DNA of 64,000 nt from an uncultured Campylobacter sp. (GCF_963526985.1 NZ_CAURPW010000001.1:124001-188000); one strand, 5' to 3'. Positions 1-9,345 are shown, counted from the stretch's first letter. The notes: generated by a model from the letters alone, not told the origin. Numbers and translations: made by a program.

Positions 1-220
1 TAAATTTAGCCGTCAAGGCGGTGAAATTTGACGGATAATCAAACAAAACGCACAAATTTTACCGCTCCGCAATGTGCTGTAAAAGGTAAAATTCGTAATT
101 TTAAATTTTAAATAAAAATTTTAAGCCTAAGCGCCAAATTTTTCCGCTAACCTCTCGATATTTAGCTATATCTTAACTATTTTTCGTTAAAATCCGCAAT
201 TAAAAATTCTCGGAAAAAAT
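1..220 (+). promoter_or_regulatory. AT-rich leader upstream of rppH
   Basis: No coding region is supported in these 220 bases. The stretch carries several AAATTT hexamers. A TAAAAT at 188-193 lies about 30 bases before the rppH start and could be the -10 of the operon promoter; no clear -35 is seen, as is usual in Campylobacter. The gene upstream lies outside the window. Confidence 0.35.
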
Positions 221-688
221 ATGGAAAAAAAATATAGACCAAACGTCGCGGCGGTCATACTAGCACCCTCTTATCCATTTGATTGTAGGATATTTATCGC
301 GCAAAGGTGTGATATGACGGGTATCTGGCAGTTCCCGCAGGGCGGCATAGACGAGGGCGAGACGCCGCAAGAGGCTCTAAAAAGAGAGCTAAAAGAGGAG
401 ATAGGCACGGATGAAATAGACGTGCTTAGCGAGTATCCGCAGTGGCTTAGCTACGACTTCCCCGAGGGCACGACGAGTAGGAAATTTTATAATTTCGACG
501 GGCAGACGCAAAAGTATTTTCTAGTGCGGCTGCGCCCTAGCGCGAAGATAAATATAAATACCAAAAAACCCGAATTTAACGAGTATAAATTTATAAACTC
601 GAGCGAGGTTTTAGGCGACGTAAACCACTTCAAAAAGCCGATTTATAGCAAGGTTATCGGTTACTTCAAAGAGAAAGGATTTATCTAA
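221..688 (+). CDS. rppH: RNA pyrophosphohydrolase (Nudix)
   Basis: Removes pyrophosphate from the 5' triphosphate end of mRNA, opening it to ribonuclease attack. The 155-residue protein is the normal length for RppH/NudH. The Nudix box is intact at about residues 40-62: GG, then E, then RELKEEIG. The N-terminal YRPNVAAVIL is typical of bacterial RppH. The stop overlaps the lysC start by one base, so the two genes are probably translated together. The same order (nudH-lysC-hobA) occurs in C. jejuni. Confidence 0.93.
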   Translation: MEKKYRPNVAAVILAPSYPFDCRIFIAQRCDMTGIWQFPQGGIDEGETPQEALKRELKEEIGTDEIDVLSEYPQWLSYDFPEGTTSRKFYNFDGQTQKYFLVRLRPSAKININTKKPEFNEYKFINSSEVLGDVNHFKKPIYSKVIGYFKEKGFI

Positions 689-1887
689 TGTTAATCGTCC
701 AAAAATACGGCGGCACGAGCGTAGGGACGCTTGAGAGGATAGAAAACGTCGCCGCTAGAGCGATAGAGGCTAAAAAAAGCGGAGCTGACATCGTAGTCGT
801 GGTCTCGGCTATGAGCGGCGTGACTAATCAGCTGGTGGAGTACGCCGAGCATTATACGAAGGCTCCCGACGGCGTGGCGATGGATATGCTGCTTAGCTCC
901 GGCGAGCGCGTTACCTGCGCGCTTTTAACGATAGCGCTGATAAATTTAGGCTATCCCGCAGTTGGTCTAAGCGGTAGGCTAGCGGGCATCATAACAGATA
1001 GCGTGCACACTAAGGCCAGGATCGAGGCGATAGATACTAAGCGTATGAAAGAGGAGCTAAAGGCGGGCAAGATCGTTGTCGTAGCGGGCTTTCAGGGTAT
1101 AGACGAAAAGGGCGACGTAACGACTCTGGGACGAGGCGGTAGCGATCTTAGCGCAGTGGCGATCGCAGGCGCGCTAGATGCGGATCTTTGCGAGATTTAT
1201 ACCGACGTAGACGGAGTTTATACCACCGATCCTCGCATCGAGCCAAAGGCTAAAAAGCTAGATAAAATCAGCTACGACGAGATGCTAGAGCTTGCGAGCC
1301 TAGGCGCAAAGGTGCTGCAAAACCGCTCAGTCGAGCTAGCTAAAAAGCTAAACGTAAATTTAGTCACCAGAAGCAGCTTTAATCACAACGAAGGAACACT
1401 AATAACAAAGGAAGAGAGTATGGAAGCAGTGCTAGTAAGCGGTATCGCGCTAGATAAAAACCAAGCTAGAGTAACTTTAAGAGGCGTGGTCGATAAACCG
1501 GGCATCGCGGCTGAAATTTTCACCGCGCTTGCAGAAAAAAACATAAACGTGGATATGATAATCCAAAACGTAGGCCAAGACGGCACGACGAATCTAGGCT
1601 TTACCGTACCGCAAAACGAACTTCACGTCGCAAAAGAGTGTATGGATAAACTAAGCGCGTCGAGGGAAATTTTATACAACGACGAGATAGTTAAGGTCTC
1701 GGTCGTGGGCGTAGGTATGAAAAGCCACACGGGAGTGGCGTCTCTAGCCTTTCAAACGCTAGCAAACGAAGGTATAAATATCCAAATGATATCTACAAGC
1801 GAGATAAAAATCTCAATGATTGTCGATCAAAAATACGGCGAGCTAGCCGTTCGCGCACTACACGAAGCTTATAAACTCGATAAATGA
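688..1887 (+). CDS. lysC: Aspartate kinase
   Basis: Phosphorylates aspartate, the first step towards lysine/diaminopimelate, threonine and methionine. The N-terminal KYGGTS motif (residues 5-10) and the TTLGRGGSDLSA segment mark the amino acid kinase domain. The C-terminal third (from about 260) contains two ACT domains that bind the feedback inhibitor. At 399 residues it is the usual size for a monofunctional class. The last four bases overlap hobA (ATGA), which points to translational coupling. Confidence 0.95.
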   Translation: MLIVQKYGGTSVGTLERIENVAARAIEAKKSGADIVVVVSAMSGVTNQLVEYAEHYTKAPDGVAMDMLLSSGERVTCALLTIALINLGYPAVGLSGRLAGIITDSVHTKARIEAIDTKRMKEELKAGKIVVVAGFQGIDEKGDVTTLGRGGSDLSAVAIAGALDADLCEIYTDVDGVYTTDPRIEPKAKKLDKISYDEMLELASLGAKVLQNRSVELAKKLNVNLVTRSSFNHNEGTLITKEESMEAVLVSGIALDKNQARVTLRGVVDKPGIAAEIFTALAEKNINVDMIIQNVGQDGTTNLGFTVPQNELHVAKECMDKLSASREILYNDEIVKVSVVGVGMKSHTGVASLAFQTLANEGINIQMISTSEIKISMIVDQKYGELAVRALHEAYKLDK

Positions 1888-2426
1888 GCGATTTTATAAA
1901 ATGGACGCTAGAAGCCATCCGCGAGGAGGGTTCGCTGATGAGCTGGATGGAGGAGAGGCGCACCGAGTGGACGCCTTTGCTCGCCTCGAAGCTTAAATTT
2001 TTACTAGAAGGGCGCGCGTTTATCTTGATAACCGATAGCGAGCGCGGCTGGTTTGAGGAGTATTTTTTAAAAAATATAAACAAACCCACGAACGCTCGCC
2101 CGGTGCTGCCCTTTTTTTCGCTAAAGGCGCTTTATCCCTCTTTTGAAAATATCGGCTCGAAAGAGGAAGTCTCGCTGCTTTTAGACATGCTTAGCCTTGC
2201 TTTTCCAAACGGTTACGTGTTTTTTTACGTCGGCAAAAGCGCGGAAAAAAGCTCGCAGATCGCCAAAGGCAAGGACGATAGCTACATGTGGCTTTTTGAC
2301 GAGCAGGCGCAAAATAGCTTTTATCTTAGCTCCTCCGACGGCGCGCTAGATATTAAGCTTTTGTCGCTGTTTAGGCTCTTTGATAAGAGCATAGACGCCG
2401 CTTTATTTGCGAAAGTAACGCTTTAA
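1884..2426 (+). CDS. hobA: DnaA-binding initiation factor HobA
   Basis: HobA is the epsilonproteobacterial counterpart of DiaA. It tetramerises, binds DnaA domain I and promotes the orisome at oriC. The 180-residue length, the N-terminal FIKWTLEAIREEGSLMSWMEERR, ending in a helix with a conserved WMEERR core, and the position between lysC and holB fit. The call rests on similarity to the HobA family and on synteny; there is no catalytic motif to check. It overlaps lysC by four bases and leaves three bases before holB. Confidence 0.85.
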   Translation: MSDFIKWTLEAIREEGSLMSWMEERRTEWTPLLASKLKFLLEGRAFILITDSERGWFEEYFLKNINKPTNARPVLPFFSLKALYPSFENIGSKEEVSLLLDMLSLAFPNGYVFFYVGKSAEKSSQIAKGKDDSYMWLFDEQAQNSFYLSSSDGALDIKLLSLFRLFDKSIDAALFAKVTL

Positions 2427-2429
2427 TCT

Positions 2430-3050
2430 ATGCGAAGCAAAATCGTAATCACGAGCGATTTTGAAGCCTTAAAAGAGGAAATTTTAGGGCTTTACGGCGT
2501 AAATTCGGTTAGATTTTTTTTCGCCGAGGACTTTTTGCTAGAAAATGCAAAAGAGGTTGCCGCCGAAGCCTATATCGCGGAGAGCGAGCCTAAGCTACTC
2601 GTTTTGGGCGCTAAAAACTTCCGCGTCGAGGCTCAAAACTCTCTACTAAAAATCATAGAAGAGCCGCCTAAAAATATCTTTTTTATCATAGCCTGCGAGT
2701 CGAAAAATATGCTCCTGCCGACCGTCCGCTCGCGCCTAGTTACCGAAAACAGACTCGAAAAAAAGCAGCGCGAAAAAACGGGGCTAGATTACAAACGACT
2801 CGAGCTAAAAGAAATTTGCGCATTTATCGATGAAAAATCAGCTCTCGAACGCTCCGAAAAGCTCGGCAAAAACGACCTAAAAGAGCTAATCGCCGCGATA
2901 GCTCTCGAGGCTACGGCGCAGGGGGTCAAATTTAGCGCCGAAGAGCTTGAGTATTTTTTCAAAGCCGTGCGCCTAGCCGAGCTAAATACTAAAACTCACG
3001 CGCTTCTTACGCCGATACTTCTTATGATTTACGAAAAAGGGCTTAGATGA
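2430..3050 (+). CDS. holB: DNA polymerase III delta' subunit
   Basis: Clamp-loader subunit. The 206 residues are much shorter than the E. coli protein, but this short form is normal in Campylobacter. The segment RVEAQNSLLKIIEEPP (about residues 68-83), followed by a hydrophobic strand, is the conserved delta'/gamma sensor region. No Walker A motif is present, as expected for delta'. It overlaps folP by four bases, so expression is probably coupled. Confidence 0.85.
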   Translation: MRSKIVITSDFEALKEEILGLYGVNSVRFFFAEDFLLENAKEVAAEAYIAESEPKLLVLGAKNFRVEAQNSLLKIIEEPPKNIFFIIACESKNMLLPTVRSRLVTENRLEKKQREKTGLDYKRLELKEICAFIDEKSALERSEKLGKNDLKELIAAIALEATAQGVKFSAEELEYFFKAVRLAELNTKTHALLTPILLMIYEKGLR

Positions 3051-4183
3051 AAATTTTTAAAATCAATCCGCAAACGGGTTTCAATGAGATTTGCGAGATT
3101 ATCCGTCCTAGCGACGAGGGGCGAAATTTGATGAAAAAAAAGTCGGCGATCAACTTTTTTTTGATTAAAGATTTACGCTCGCCTGCCGCAAATATCCTAA
3201 AGCAAGATGCGCTAAGCGTAGGTGCGGAGCTCGTCACTAACCGCGACGTTATTTTAAACGGCGAAAACTCCGCCGCGCTTCTCATGGCGACCGATGCGCA
3301 AGTTCTTTCGCTTGTCAAAAAAGAGTCCGCGCAGGATTTCGGTCTAAAAAATTTGGCCAAATTTTTAAAATCTCCGTTTAAAAAACCGCAGCGCGCGCAG
3401 ATCATGGGCGTCGTAAACGTAAATGAAGATAGCTTTAACGCTGCAAGCCGCGTGAACGAAAAAAGCGGTATCGAAAAAATCGAAGCGATGATCGAGCAGG
3501 GTGCCGAGTATATCGACGTGGGCGCGGTTAGCTCGCGTCCTGGTAGCAAATACGTCGGACGCGAGGTTGAGTTTGCCAGGCTTGAAAAGATAGTCGCCGA
3601 AATTTACCGCTTAAATTTACACGAAAAGGCGATATTTAGTCTGGATAGCTTTGATCCACACTGCCTAGAGTACGCGCTAAATCACGGCTTTAAGATGATA
3701 AACGATATCACTGGCGACGTTAGCCTATGCGCTCTAGCGGCGCGCTACGGCGCTACCTACTGCCTCATGCACATGCAAAACAGCCCCGAAAATATGCAGG
3801 ATAATCCGCATTACGATGATTTGCTGGGTGAGATAGACGCGTTTTTCGAGGCTAAGATCGCCGCAGCGCAGGATCTTGGATGCCGCGATATCGTGCTGGA
3901 CGTGGGAATCGGCTTTGGCAAGACGGCGGAGCAAAATATGATTTTGATAAAAAATTTGGAGCATTTTTTACGCTTCGGACTGCCGCTTTTAGCTGGCGCT
4001 AGCCGTAAATCGGTCATAAATTTTTATAGTCCTAGCGAGATCAAAGACCGTTTGCCGGGCAGCCTCTATCTGCATCTGGAGGCCTTTAAAAACGGCGCGC
4101 AGATCATCCGCACGCACGACGTGGCTGAGCATGCACAGATGTTTAGGTTGGAAAACGCGATGAGAAAGCTCGCGGCGTGGTAA
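3047..4183 (+). CDS. folP: Dihydropteroate synthase
   Basis: Condenses para-aminobenzoate with hydroxymethyl-dihydropterin diphosphate in folate synthesis; the sulfonamide target. The catalytic TIM barrel starts near residue 118 with IMGVVNVNEDSF, followed by DVGAVSSRPGS and a late DVGIGFGKT. About 110 residues precede the barrel. This extension is usual for Campylobacter FolP (378 residues in total) but has no assigned role. It overlaps holB by four bases; a 24-base gap separates it from ligA. Confidence 0.93.
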   Translation: MKIFKINPQTGFNEICEIIRPSDEGRNLMKKKSAINFFLIKDLRSPAANILKQDALSVGAELVTNRDVILNGENSAALLMATDAQVLSLVKKESAQDFGLKNLAKFLKSPFKKPQRAQIMGVVNVNEDSFNAASRVNEKSGIEKIEAMIEQGAEYIDVGAVSSRPGSKYVGREVEFARLEKIVAEIYRLNLHEKAIFSLDSFDPHCLEYALNHGFKMINDITGDVSLCALAARYGATYCLMHMQNSPENMQDNPHYDDLLGEIDAFFEAKIAAAQDLGCRDIVLDVGIGFGKTAEQNMILIKNLEHFLRFGLPLLAGASRKSVINFYSPSEIKDRLPGSLYLHLEAFKNGAQIIRTHDVAEHAQMFRLENAMRKLAAW

Positions 4184-4207
4184 GCAAAGCAAATTTAACG
4201 AGGAAAA

Positions 4208-6151
4208 ATGGATAAAAAAGAGTATTTAGAGGCCGTAGATACGCTAAATGCGTGGGCGAAGGCCTACTACACCGACGACGCGCCAATAGCAACCGACGAG
4301 GAGTACGACGAGCTTTATCATAAAGTGCTAGAATTTGAGAGAGTAAATCCCGGCGATATCTCGATGTTTAGCCCGACGAAGCGCGTTGGCGGCGAGGTTA
4401 GTGAGGGTTTTGTCAAGGCTCGCCACGGCGCGCGCATGTGGTCGATGGAGGATATTTTTAGTTTTGATGAGCTGCTAGCATGGCTAAAGCGCGGCGACAA
4501 AGAGGGGCTAGAGTTTGCGCTTCAGCCTAAATTTGACGGCGCGAGCTTAAATTTGCTCTACGAAAACGGCGCTCTCGTGCGAGCTATCACGCGCGGCGAC
4601 GGCATAACGGGCGAGGATGTCACGAGCAATGCAAAAGTCATCAAAAACATCCCGCTGCAAATCGTCTATAGCGGCAGGATCGAGATCCGCGGCGAGGTCG
4701 TGATCGCTAAAAACGACTTTGACGAGATAAATTTCGCCCGCGCGCAAAAGGGTGAGCCGCAGCTGTCAAACCCGCGAAATGCAGCCGCCGGCAGCCTGCG
4801 CCAGCTAGATAGCGCCGTGACGGCATCGCGCAGGCTGAGGTTTAAGCCTTGGGGCTACGGCGAGCAAAATTTGGGCCTTGAAACCTACTCGCAGATGATG
4901 GATTTTATCTATTCGCAGGGCTTTGAGCGCGAGGAGTTTTTTAAAATTTGTCATACCGCCGAGCAGATCGAGGATGCGTATAAGCAGCTCGTAGCGCAGC
5001 GCGACAGCAAGCCCTTTATGATGGACGGCCTCGTGGTGCGCGTGCAGAGCATCGCAGCTAGCGAGGAGCTTGGTTACACAGAGAAATTTCCTAAATTTAT
5101 GGTCGCGTATAAATTTCCCGCGATCGAAAAGACCACGCGGCTGCTTGACGTCGTGTTTCAGGTCGGACGCAGCGGCGTCGTGACTCCTGTGGGCGTGCTT
5201 GAGCCCGTAAATATCGACGGCGCGATAGTAAAGTCCGCCACGCTGCATAACTTTGACGAGATCGAGCGCCTAGGCGTGCAAAAGGGCGATTTTATCAGCA
5301 TTATCCGTTCGGGCGACGTGATACCAAAGATCACGGGCGTCTTCAAACAGCGCAGGGACGGCTCGCAGGTTCCGATAGAGCGGCCGCACGAGTGCCCCGT
5401 GTGCGGGTCGATGCTGCTAGACGAGGGTGTTTTTATCAAGTGTCAAAACCTCGAGTGCAAGGCGCGTGTGATAAATTCGCTCATACATTTTGCGAGCAAA
5501 AAGTGCCTAAATATCGACGGTCTGGGCGAGGCGATAGTAAATCAGCTTTTTGAGGCGGGCTTGGTTGCCAAAATCGCCGACATTTACGAGCTTACGTCGC
5601 AGGATTTGGCGCGGCTAGATGGCTTTAAGGATAAAAAGATCGCAAATCTGCTCGGCGCCATCGAGGCTAGCTGCACGCCCGCTTTGCACAGCTTTATAGC
5701 GAGCCTGGGTATCGAGCACATCGGAGAGGTAGCTGCCAAAAAGATAGCGCAAATTTACCCGCAAAACTGGCGCGAGCTAAGCTTTAGCGAGGTCGCCGCG
5801 ATCGAAGGCTTCGGCGAGGCGATGGCGGAGAGCTATGCTGAGTTTATGCAGGTAAATAGGCAAAATTTGGACGAAATTTTGCGTTTCGTTAGCCCACAAG
5901 CGCAGAGTTTTGAGACAAAGCAAAGCGCGATAAGCGGCAAAACGTTTGTGATAACGGGCACGCTTAGCAAAAGCAGGGATGAATTTAAGGCGGTTTTAGA
6001 GGCTAATGGTGCTAAAGTAAGCGGCTCGGTGAGTAAGAAAACGGACTTCGTCCTCTACGGCGAGGAGGCGGGCAGCAAACTGGATAAAGCGCGTGAGCTT
6101 GGCGTCGAGGCGATAACGGAAGACGAGCTAAGGCGGATGATTGAGATTTGA
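4208..6151 (+). CDS. ligA: NAD-dependent DNA ligase
   Basis: Seals nicks in replication and repair using NAD. The 647-residue protein has the complete domain order: N-terminal Ia domain, adenylation domain with the KFDGAS nucleophile-lysine motif near residue 108, OB fold, a four-cysteine zinc finger (CPVCG and CQNLEC, about residues 398-420), helix-hairpin-helix repeats and a C-terminal BRCT domain beginning SGKTFVITG. The start is preceded by AGGA at a good distance. Its end overlaps tlyA by 11 bases. Confidence 0.96.
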   Translation: MDKKEYLEAVDTLNAWAKAYYTDDAPIATDEEYDELYHKVLEFERVNPGDISMFSPTKRVGGEVSEGFVKARHGARMWSMEDIFSFDELLAWLKRGDKEGLEFALQPKFDGASLNLLYENGALVRAITRGDGITGEDVTSNAKVIKNIPLQIVYSGRIEIRGEVVIAKNDFDEINFARAQKGEPQLSNPRNAAAGSLRQLDSAVTASRRLRFKPWGYGEQNLGLETYSQMMDFIYSQGFEREEFFKICHTAEQIEDAYKQLVAQRDSKPFMMDGLVVRVQSIAASEELGYTEKFPKFMVAYKFPAIEKTTRLLDVVFQVGRSGVVTPVGVLEPVNIDGAIVKSATLHNFDEIERLGVQKGDFISIIRSGDVIPKITGVFKQRRDGSQVPIERPHECPVCGSMLLDEGVFIKCQNLECKARVINSLIHFASKKCLNIDGLGEAIVNQLFEAGLVAKIADIYELTSQDLARLDGFKDKKIANLLGAIEASCTPALHSFIASLGIEHIGEVAAKKIAQIYPQNWRELSFSEVAAIEGFGEAMAESYAEFMQVNRQNLDEILRFVSPQAQSFETKQSAISGKTFVITGTLSKSRDEFKAVLEANGAKVSGSVSKKTDFVLYGEEAGSKLDKARELGVEAITEDELRRMIEI

Positions 6152-7307
6152 TCTATTTGTTGCGAGCCGCCTAAATATCAGCCGAAACAAAGCCGCCGAG
6201 CTCATAAAAAGCGGCAAAATTTTGCTAAACGGCAAAATTTGCTCTAAACCCAGCTTTGAGGTTGGCGAATTTGATAAATTTGACGGCTCGGACGGACTAA
6301 ATTTAGATAGTACGGCAAGCGTAAATTTAAATGACGGCAAAAACGGCGACGCCAAAAAGGGAGCGGTAGCGGAAACTAAAAATTTGCGTGACGCAAATTT
6401 GGCGGATGCATTGGGGGCTGTGTGCGAAAAAGCTCTTAACGGCGAGCGAAATTTAAACCCAAACGGCGCAAAGATCGAACTCGTCGGCGAAATATACGTC
6501 GGACGCGGTGCGCTAAAGTTAAAAAGCTTTTTGGCGGCTTGTCCGCTAGAAATCAAAGGTAAAAACGCCTTAGACGTCGGATCAAGCACGGGCGGATTCG
6601 TGCAAATTTTACTTCAAAACGGCGTAAAAAGCGTTACCGCGCTAGACGTGGGCAGCTCTCAGCTGGATAAAAGCCTGCGGACCGATGCGCGCGTAATAGT
6701 AGCCGAAAATACCGACGTGCGCGAGTTTGTGGCGGGGTGTCAAAGCTCGGCCAAAGAGGGTAAATTTGACGACTCAGAGCAAAATTTAAAAAACCAAATC
6801 GAGCCGAATTTTAATCCCGGCAAATCAAATTTTGCCGAGCGGGGCGGATTTTTAAGCGAGCCTTGCGAGCCAGCTTTTTCGCCGTCAAATTTAACGCAGG
6901 CTGGAGCCAAGACGGACGAGTCAAATTTGGCTGGCGTAGATTTCGCAGCAAAAAACCAAAACGCCAAATTTGACTCCAGCGCCGCTAAAAACGTCGCACA
7001 CAAATTTGATCTCATCACCTGCGACGTGAGCTTCATCTCGCTTAAAGAGATTTTGCCCTCCATCGACGCGCTAGCGGGCGGAAACTGCGATATTATCCTG
7101 CTTTTTAAGCCGCAGTTTGAGGTCGGCAGGACGGCCAAGCGAAATAAAAAAGGCGTCGTAACGGACGCAAAGGCCGTGCGCGAGGCGAGGGCGAAATTTG
7201 AGCTTGCGGCGGCAAATTTGGGCTGGATAATGCGCCAAACGCGCGAGTGTGAGGTAAAAGGAAAGGAAGGAAATGCCGAATTTTTCTACGCTTTTAACAA
7301 AAGATAA
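6141..7307 (+). CDS. tlyA: TlyA-type rRNA 2'-O-methyltransferase with insertions
   Basis: TlyA methylates cytidines in 16S and 23S rRNA and in mycobacteria determines capreomycin sensitivity. An S4 RNA-binding domain lies at residues 1-45 and an FtsJ-like Rossmann domain follows, with DVGSSTGGFVQ at 145-155 and TCDVSFISL near 293. The protein is 388 residues, against about 250 in C. jejuni. The excess is in two low-complexity segments: residues ~47-112, where a shorter linker is expected, and ~200-287, between NTDVREF and KFDLITCD. Both are rich in AAATTT at DNA level and keep the frame. The SAM motif is intact, so the enzyme is probably active. It overlaps ligA and ribF. Confidence 0.9.
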   Translation: MRFDLFVASRLNISRNKAAELIKSGKILLNGKICSKPSFEVGEFDKFDGSDGLNLDSTASVNLNDGKNGDAKKGAVAETKNLRDANLADALGAVCEKALNGERNLNPNGAKIELVGEIYVGRGALKLKSFLAACPLEIKGKNALDVGSSTGGFVQILLQNGVKSVTALDVGSSQLDKSLRTDARVIVAENTDVREFVAGCQSSAKEGKFDDSEQNLKNQIEPNFNPGKSNFAERGGFLSEPCEPAFSPSNLTQAGAKTDESNLAGVDFAAKNQNAKFDSSAAKNVAHKFDLITCDVSFISLKEILPSIDALAGGNCDIILLFKPQFEVGRTAKRNKKGVVTDAKAVREARAKFELAAANLGWIMRQTRECEVKGKEGNAEFFYAFNKR

Positions 7308-8151
7308 TATCACGGCCGTTGCGATCGGGCACTTTGACGGCGTGCACCGCGGCCACAAGCAGCTTTTAAAGCAGCTAGGCGTTTACGGCGGGTTGGTCGT
7401 GATTGACAAAAACAAGGCCAATATCACGCCGGGCCTCAAACGCGCCGAATACTCGAGATATCCGTGTTTTTTGTATGATTTTGACAGCATAAAAGGGCTT
7501 GGCGGCGATGAGTTTATCGCGCTTTTGAAGCGAGATTTTAAAAATCTGCAAAAAATCGTCGTTGGATTTGATTTTCGTTTCGGGCGAAACAGGGCGTGGG
7601 ACAAGCATGATTTGCGGCGCATTTTTGACGGCGAGGTGGTCGTAGTAGACGAGGTTTGCTTTGACGGTATGGGCGTGCATAGCTCTGCCATACGCGAGTA
7701 TATCAAACAAGGTGAGATATACAAGGCAAACCGCCTGCTAGGGCGCGAATACTCGATCGAAGGTCGCGTGATAAAGGGGCAGGGAATCGGGTCGCGCGAG
7801 CTCGTACCGACGCTAAATTTGGATATCAAAAACTACCTTTTGCCGCGCGAGGGCGTCTATGCGACGAGGACTCGCATCGGCTACAAGACCTACGGCTCGG
7901 TTACCTTTGTCGGCAACCGAGTAAGCACGGACGGCAACTTTAGCGTCGAGACGCACGTGCTAAACGAAAATATCGAGGGCGCCCGCGACGTCGCGGTTTG
8001 CTTCATCAAGCGACTGCGCGATAACCGAAAATTTGAAAGCCTAGAGGAGCTAAAGCGTCAAATTTACATCGACATCAAGCAGGCGATGGAGTTCGTCGGC
8101 GTGTGCGACCTTTATATCGCCGGCGAAAATGCTAAAAGGAGCGAGCCGTGA
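7273..8151 (+). CDS. ribF: Bifunctional riboflavin kinase/FAD synthetase
   Basis: Makes FMN and then FAD from riboflavin. The N-terminal nucleotidyltransferase motif GHFDGVHRGH (residues 16-25) marks the FAD synthetase half. The C-terminal flavokinase half begins near GRVIKGQGIG (about 167) and includes PTLNL. Length (292) is normal. The start lies 35 bases inside tlyA and the stop overlaps the next gene by four bases (GTGA). Confidence 0.94.
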   Translation: MPNFSTLLTKDNITAVAIGHFDGVHRGHKQLLKQLGVYGGLVVIDKNKANITPGLKRAEYSRYPCFLYDFDSIKGLGGDEFIALLKRDFKNLQKIVVGFDFRFGRNRAWDKHDLRRIFDGEVVVVDEVCFDGMGVHSSAIREYIKQGEIYKANRLLGREYSIEGRVIKGQGIGSRELVPTLNLDIKNYLLPREGVYATRTRIGYKTYGSVTFVGNRVSTDGNFSVETHVLNENIEGARDVAVCFIKRLRDNRKFESLEELKRQIYIDIKQAMEFVGVCDLYIAGENAKRSEP

Positions 8152-8852
8152 AGGACGAAATCTTTAAAGAGCCGATAAAAAAGCAGTTTGAATTTGACGC
8201 GAGCGTGGCGTCGGTGTTTGACGATATGATCGGGCGCTCGGTGCCGTATTATGCGGCTTCTCAAAAGCTGATCGCCGATTTTTTAGCGCAAATTTTACCG
8301 CAAGGCGCAAGCGCGGTAGACCTTGGCTGCTCGACCGCCTCGACGCTACTAGCTCTTTGGCGCAAAAGAAGCGATCTCGCGCTAAAAGGCGTGGATAACG
8401 CGCCTGCCATGCTGCAAAACGCGCGCGCCAAGATAGAGGCGTACGGCGCTAGGATCGAGCTTGAGCTAGCGGACATTTTAGAGTGCGAATTTGACGCGCA
8501 GGGCGCCGTTTTGATGAACTATACGCTGCAGTTTATCCGCCCGCCCAGGCGCCAGGATTTCGTAGCTAAAATTTACCGCGCGCTAAATGACGGCGGCGTG
8601 TTTGTTTTTAGCGAGAAGCTCATTTTTGAGGACAAGACACTGAGTAAAAATATGATCGAAATCTACGAAAAATACAAGCTCGAACAAGGCTACTCTCGCT
8701 ACGAAATCGCGCAAAAACGCGAGGCGCTAGAAAACGTGCTCATACCATACACCGAAGCGGAAAATAGAAATTTGGCGCTTAGCGCGGGGTTTAGAAACGT
8801 AGAATGCATATTTAGGTGGGCTAATTTTGCGACGTTTGTTGCTTTTAAGTAA
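8148..8852 (+). CDS. cmoA: Carboxy-SAM synthase
   Basis: Converts SAM and prephenate to carboxy-SAM, the donor for the cmo5U34 wobble modification of tRNA. The SAM-binding motif VDLGCSTAS lies near residue 60, and the length (234) fits. The partner enzyme CmoB is encoded far away at 34.1 kb. The chosen start is GTG at 8148, overlapping the ribF stop; an SD-like AGGAG sits nine bases upstream. It is the last gene of the operon and is followed at once by repeat A1. Confidence 0.9.
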   Translation: MKDEIFKEPIKKQFEFDASVASVFDDMIGRSVPYYAASQKLIADFLAQILPQGASAVDLGCSTASTLLALWRKRSDLALKGVDNAPAMLQNARAKIEAYGARIELELADILECEFDAQGAVLMNYTLQFIRPPRRQDFVAKIYRALNDGGVFVFSEKLIFEDKTLSKNMIEIYEKYKLEQGYSRYEIAQKREALENVLIPYTEAENRNLALSAGFRNVECIFRWANFATFVAFK

Positions 8853-8861
8853 GAAATTTAA

Positions 8862-8983
8862 CAGCTTGTCTCGCGAGCGCTTTTCCGAGATTTTGCAAAA
8901 TTTTCGCTCCGCAGGCTATATGCCTAGCGCACGCTCAATTTTGCTTCAAAGCTCGAAAAATCATCTCACGATACTTCGCCTTG
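8862..8983 (+). repeat. Palindromic element A, copy A1
   Basis: An imperfect long hairpin that starts ten bases after the cmoA stop. Outer arms are TCGCGAG (near 8871) and CTCACGA (8965-8971). Inner arms are GCAAAATT (8895-8902) and AATTTTGC (8937-8944). The apical mini-hairpin is AGGCTATATGCCT. The 3' flank ATACTTCGCCTT is shared with other copies at 12.4, 12.5, 12.7 and 37.5 kb. Other A copies keep the same fold with different arm sequences. Confidence 0.75.
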
Positions 8984-8991
8984 ACTTCTTA

Positions 8992-9289
8992 TAGTCAAAT
9001 TTACAAATTTTATCTGCCGAAACCCGCACCCTGAAAATGCTAAATTTAAAATATGCGGCGCGTCAGCGCCAAATTTAAACCTGCACGCAGTGCAGCAACA
9101 TCTCACGTCGTAGGGGTTGGGGGATCGTTAAGGGAGAAGGGAGCGACTTCGTAATTCAAGCCCCTTCCCCCTTAACAATAAAGATTGGTTTGCGCAAAAA
9201 ACTCTAACTAAATTTGATTAAACCAAATTTAGCATCTTAAAGATGCGGGTCTCGGCCGGTAAAATTTAAAAACTATCCAAATTTGACTA
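8992..9289 (+). repeat. Terminal-inverted-repeat element C, copy C1
   Basis: A complete copy bounded by a perfect 11-base inverted repeat, TAGTCAAATTT at 8992 and AAATTTGACTA at 9279-9289. Inside is a second inverted pair, GCCGAAACCCGCA (9016) against TGCGGGTCTCGGC (9244-9256). The centre is a G-rich/C-rich hairpin: arm 9127-9141, arm 9161-9176, and between them a loop reading AGCGACTTCGTAATTCAAG. Copy C4 at 38 kb has the same loop but a different stem. No coding region is supported between 8853 and 9397. Confidence 0.75.
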
Positions 9290-9345
9290 CGCCCAAACGA
9301 TTCGCGAAAATACCGCTGTTTAAAGCCAAATTTAGCCTTTCTTAG

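Noticed and set aside
24..40. A 17-base identity between 24-40 and 18304-18320 (AAATTTGACGGATAATC)
   Set aside because: It extends a very common heptamer, and one 17-base match in 64 kb of such biased DNA is not strong evidence of a repeat family.
4805..5439. Minus-strand open frames inside ligA
   Set aside because: They are mirrors of a well-supported ligase gene, with no starts or motifs of their own.
6128..7138. Minus-strand open frames inside tlyA, including across the low-complexity inserts
   Set aside because: AAATTT-rich DNA gives open frames on both strands. The plus-strand product has the complete methyltransferase motifs, so these are shadows.
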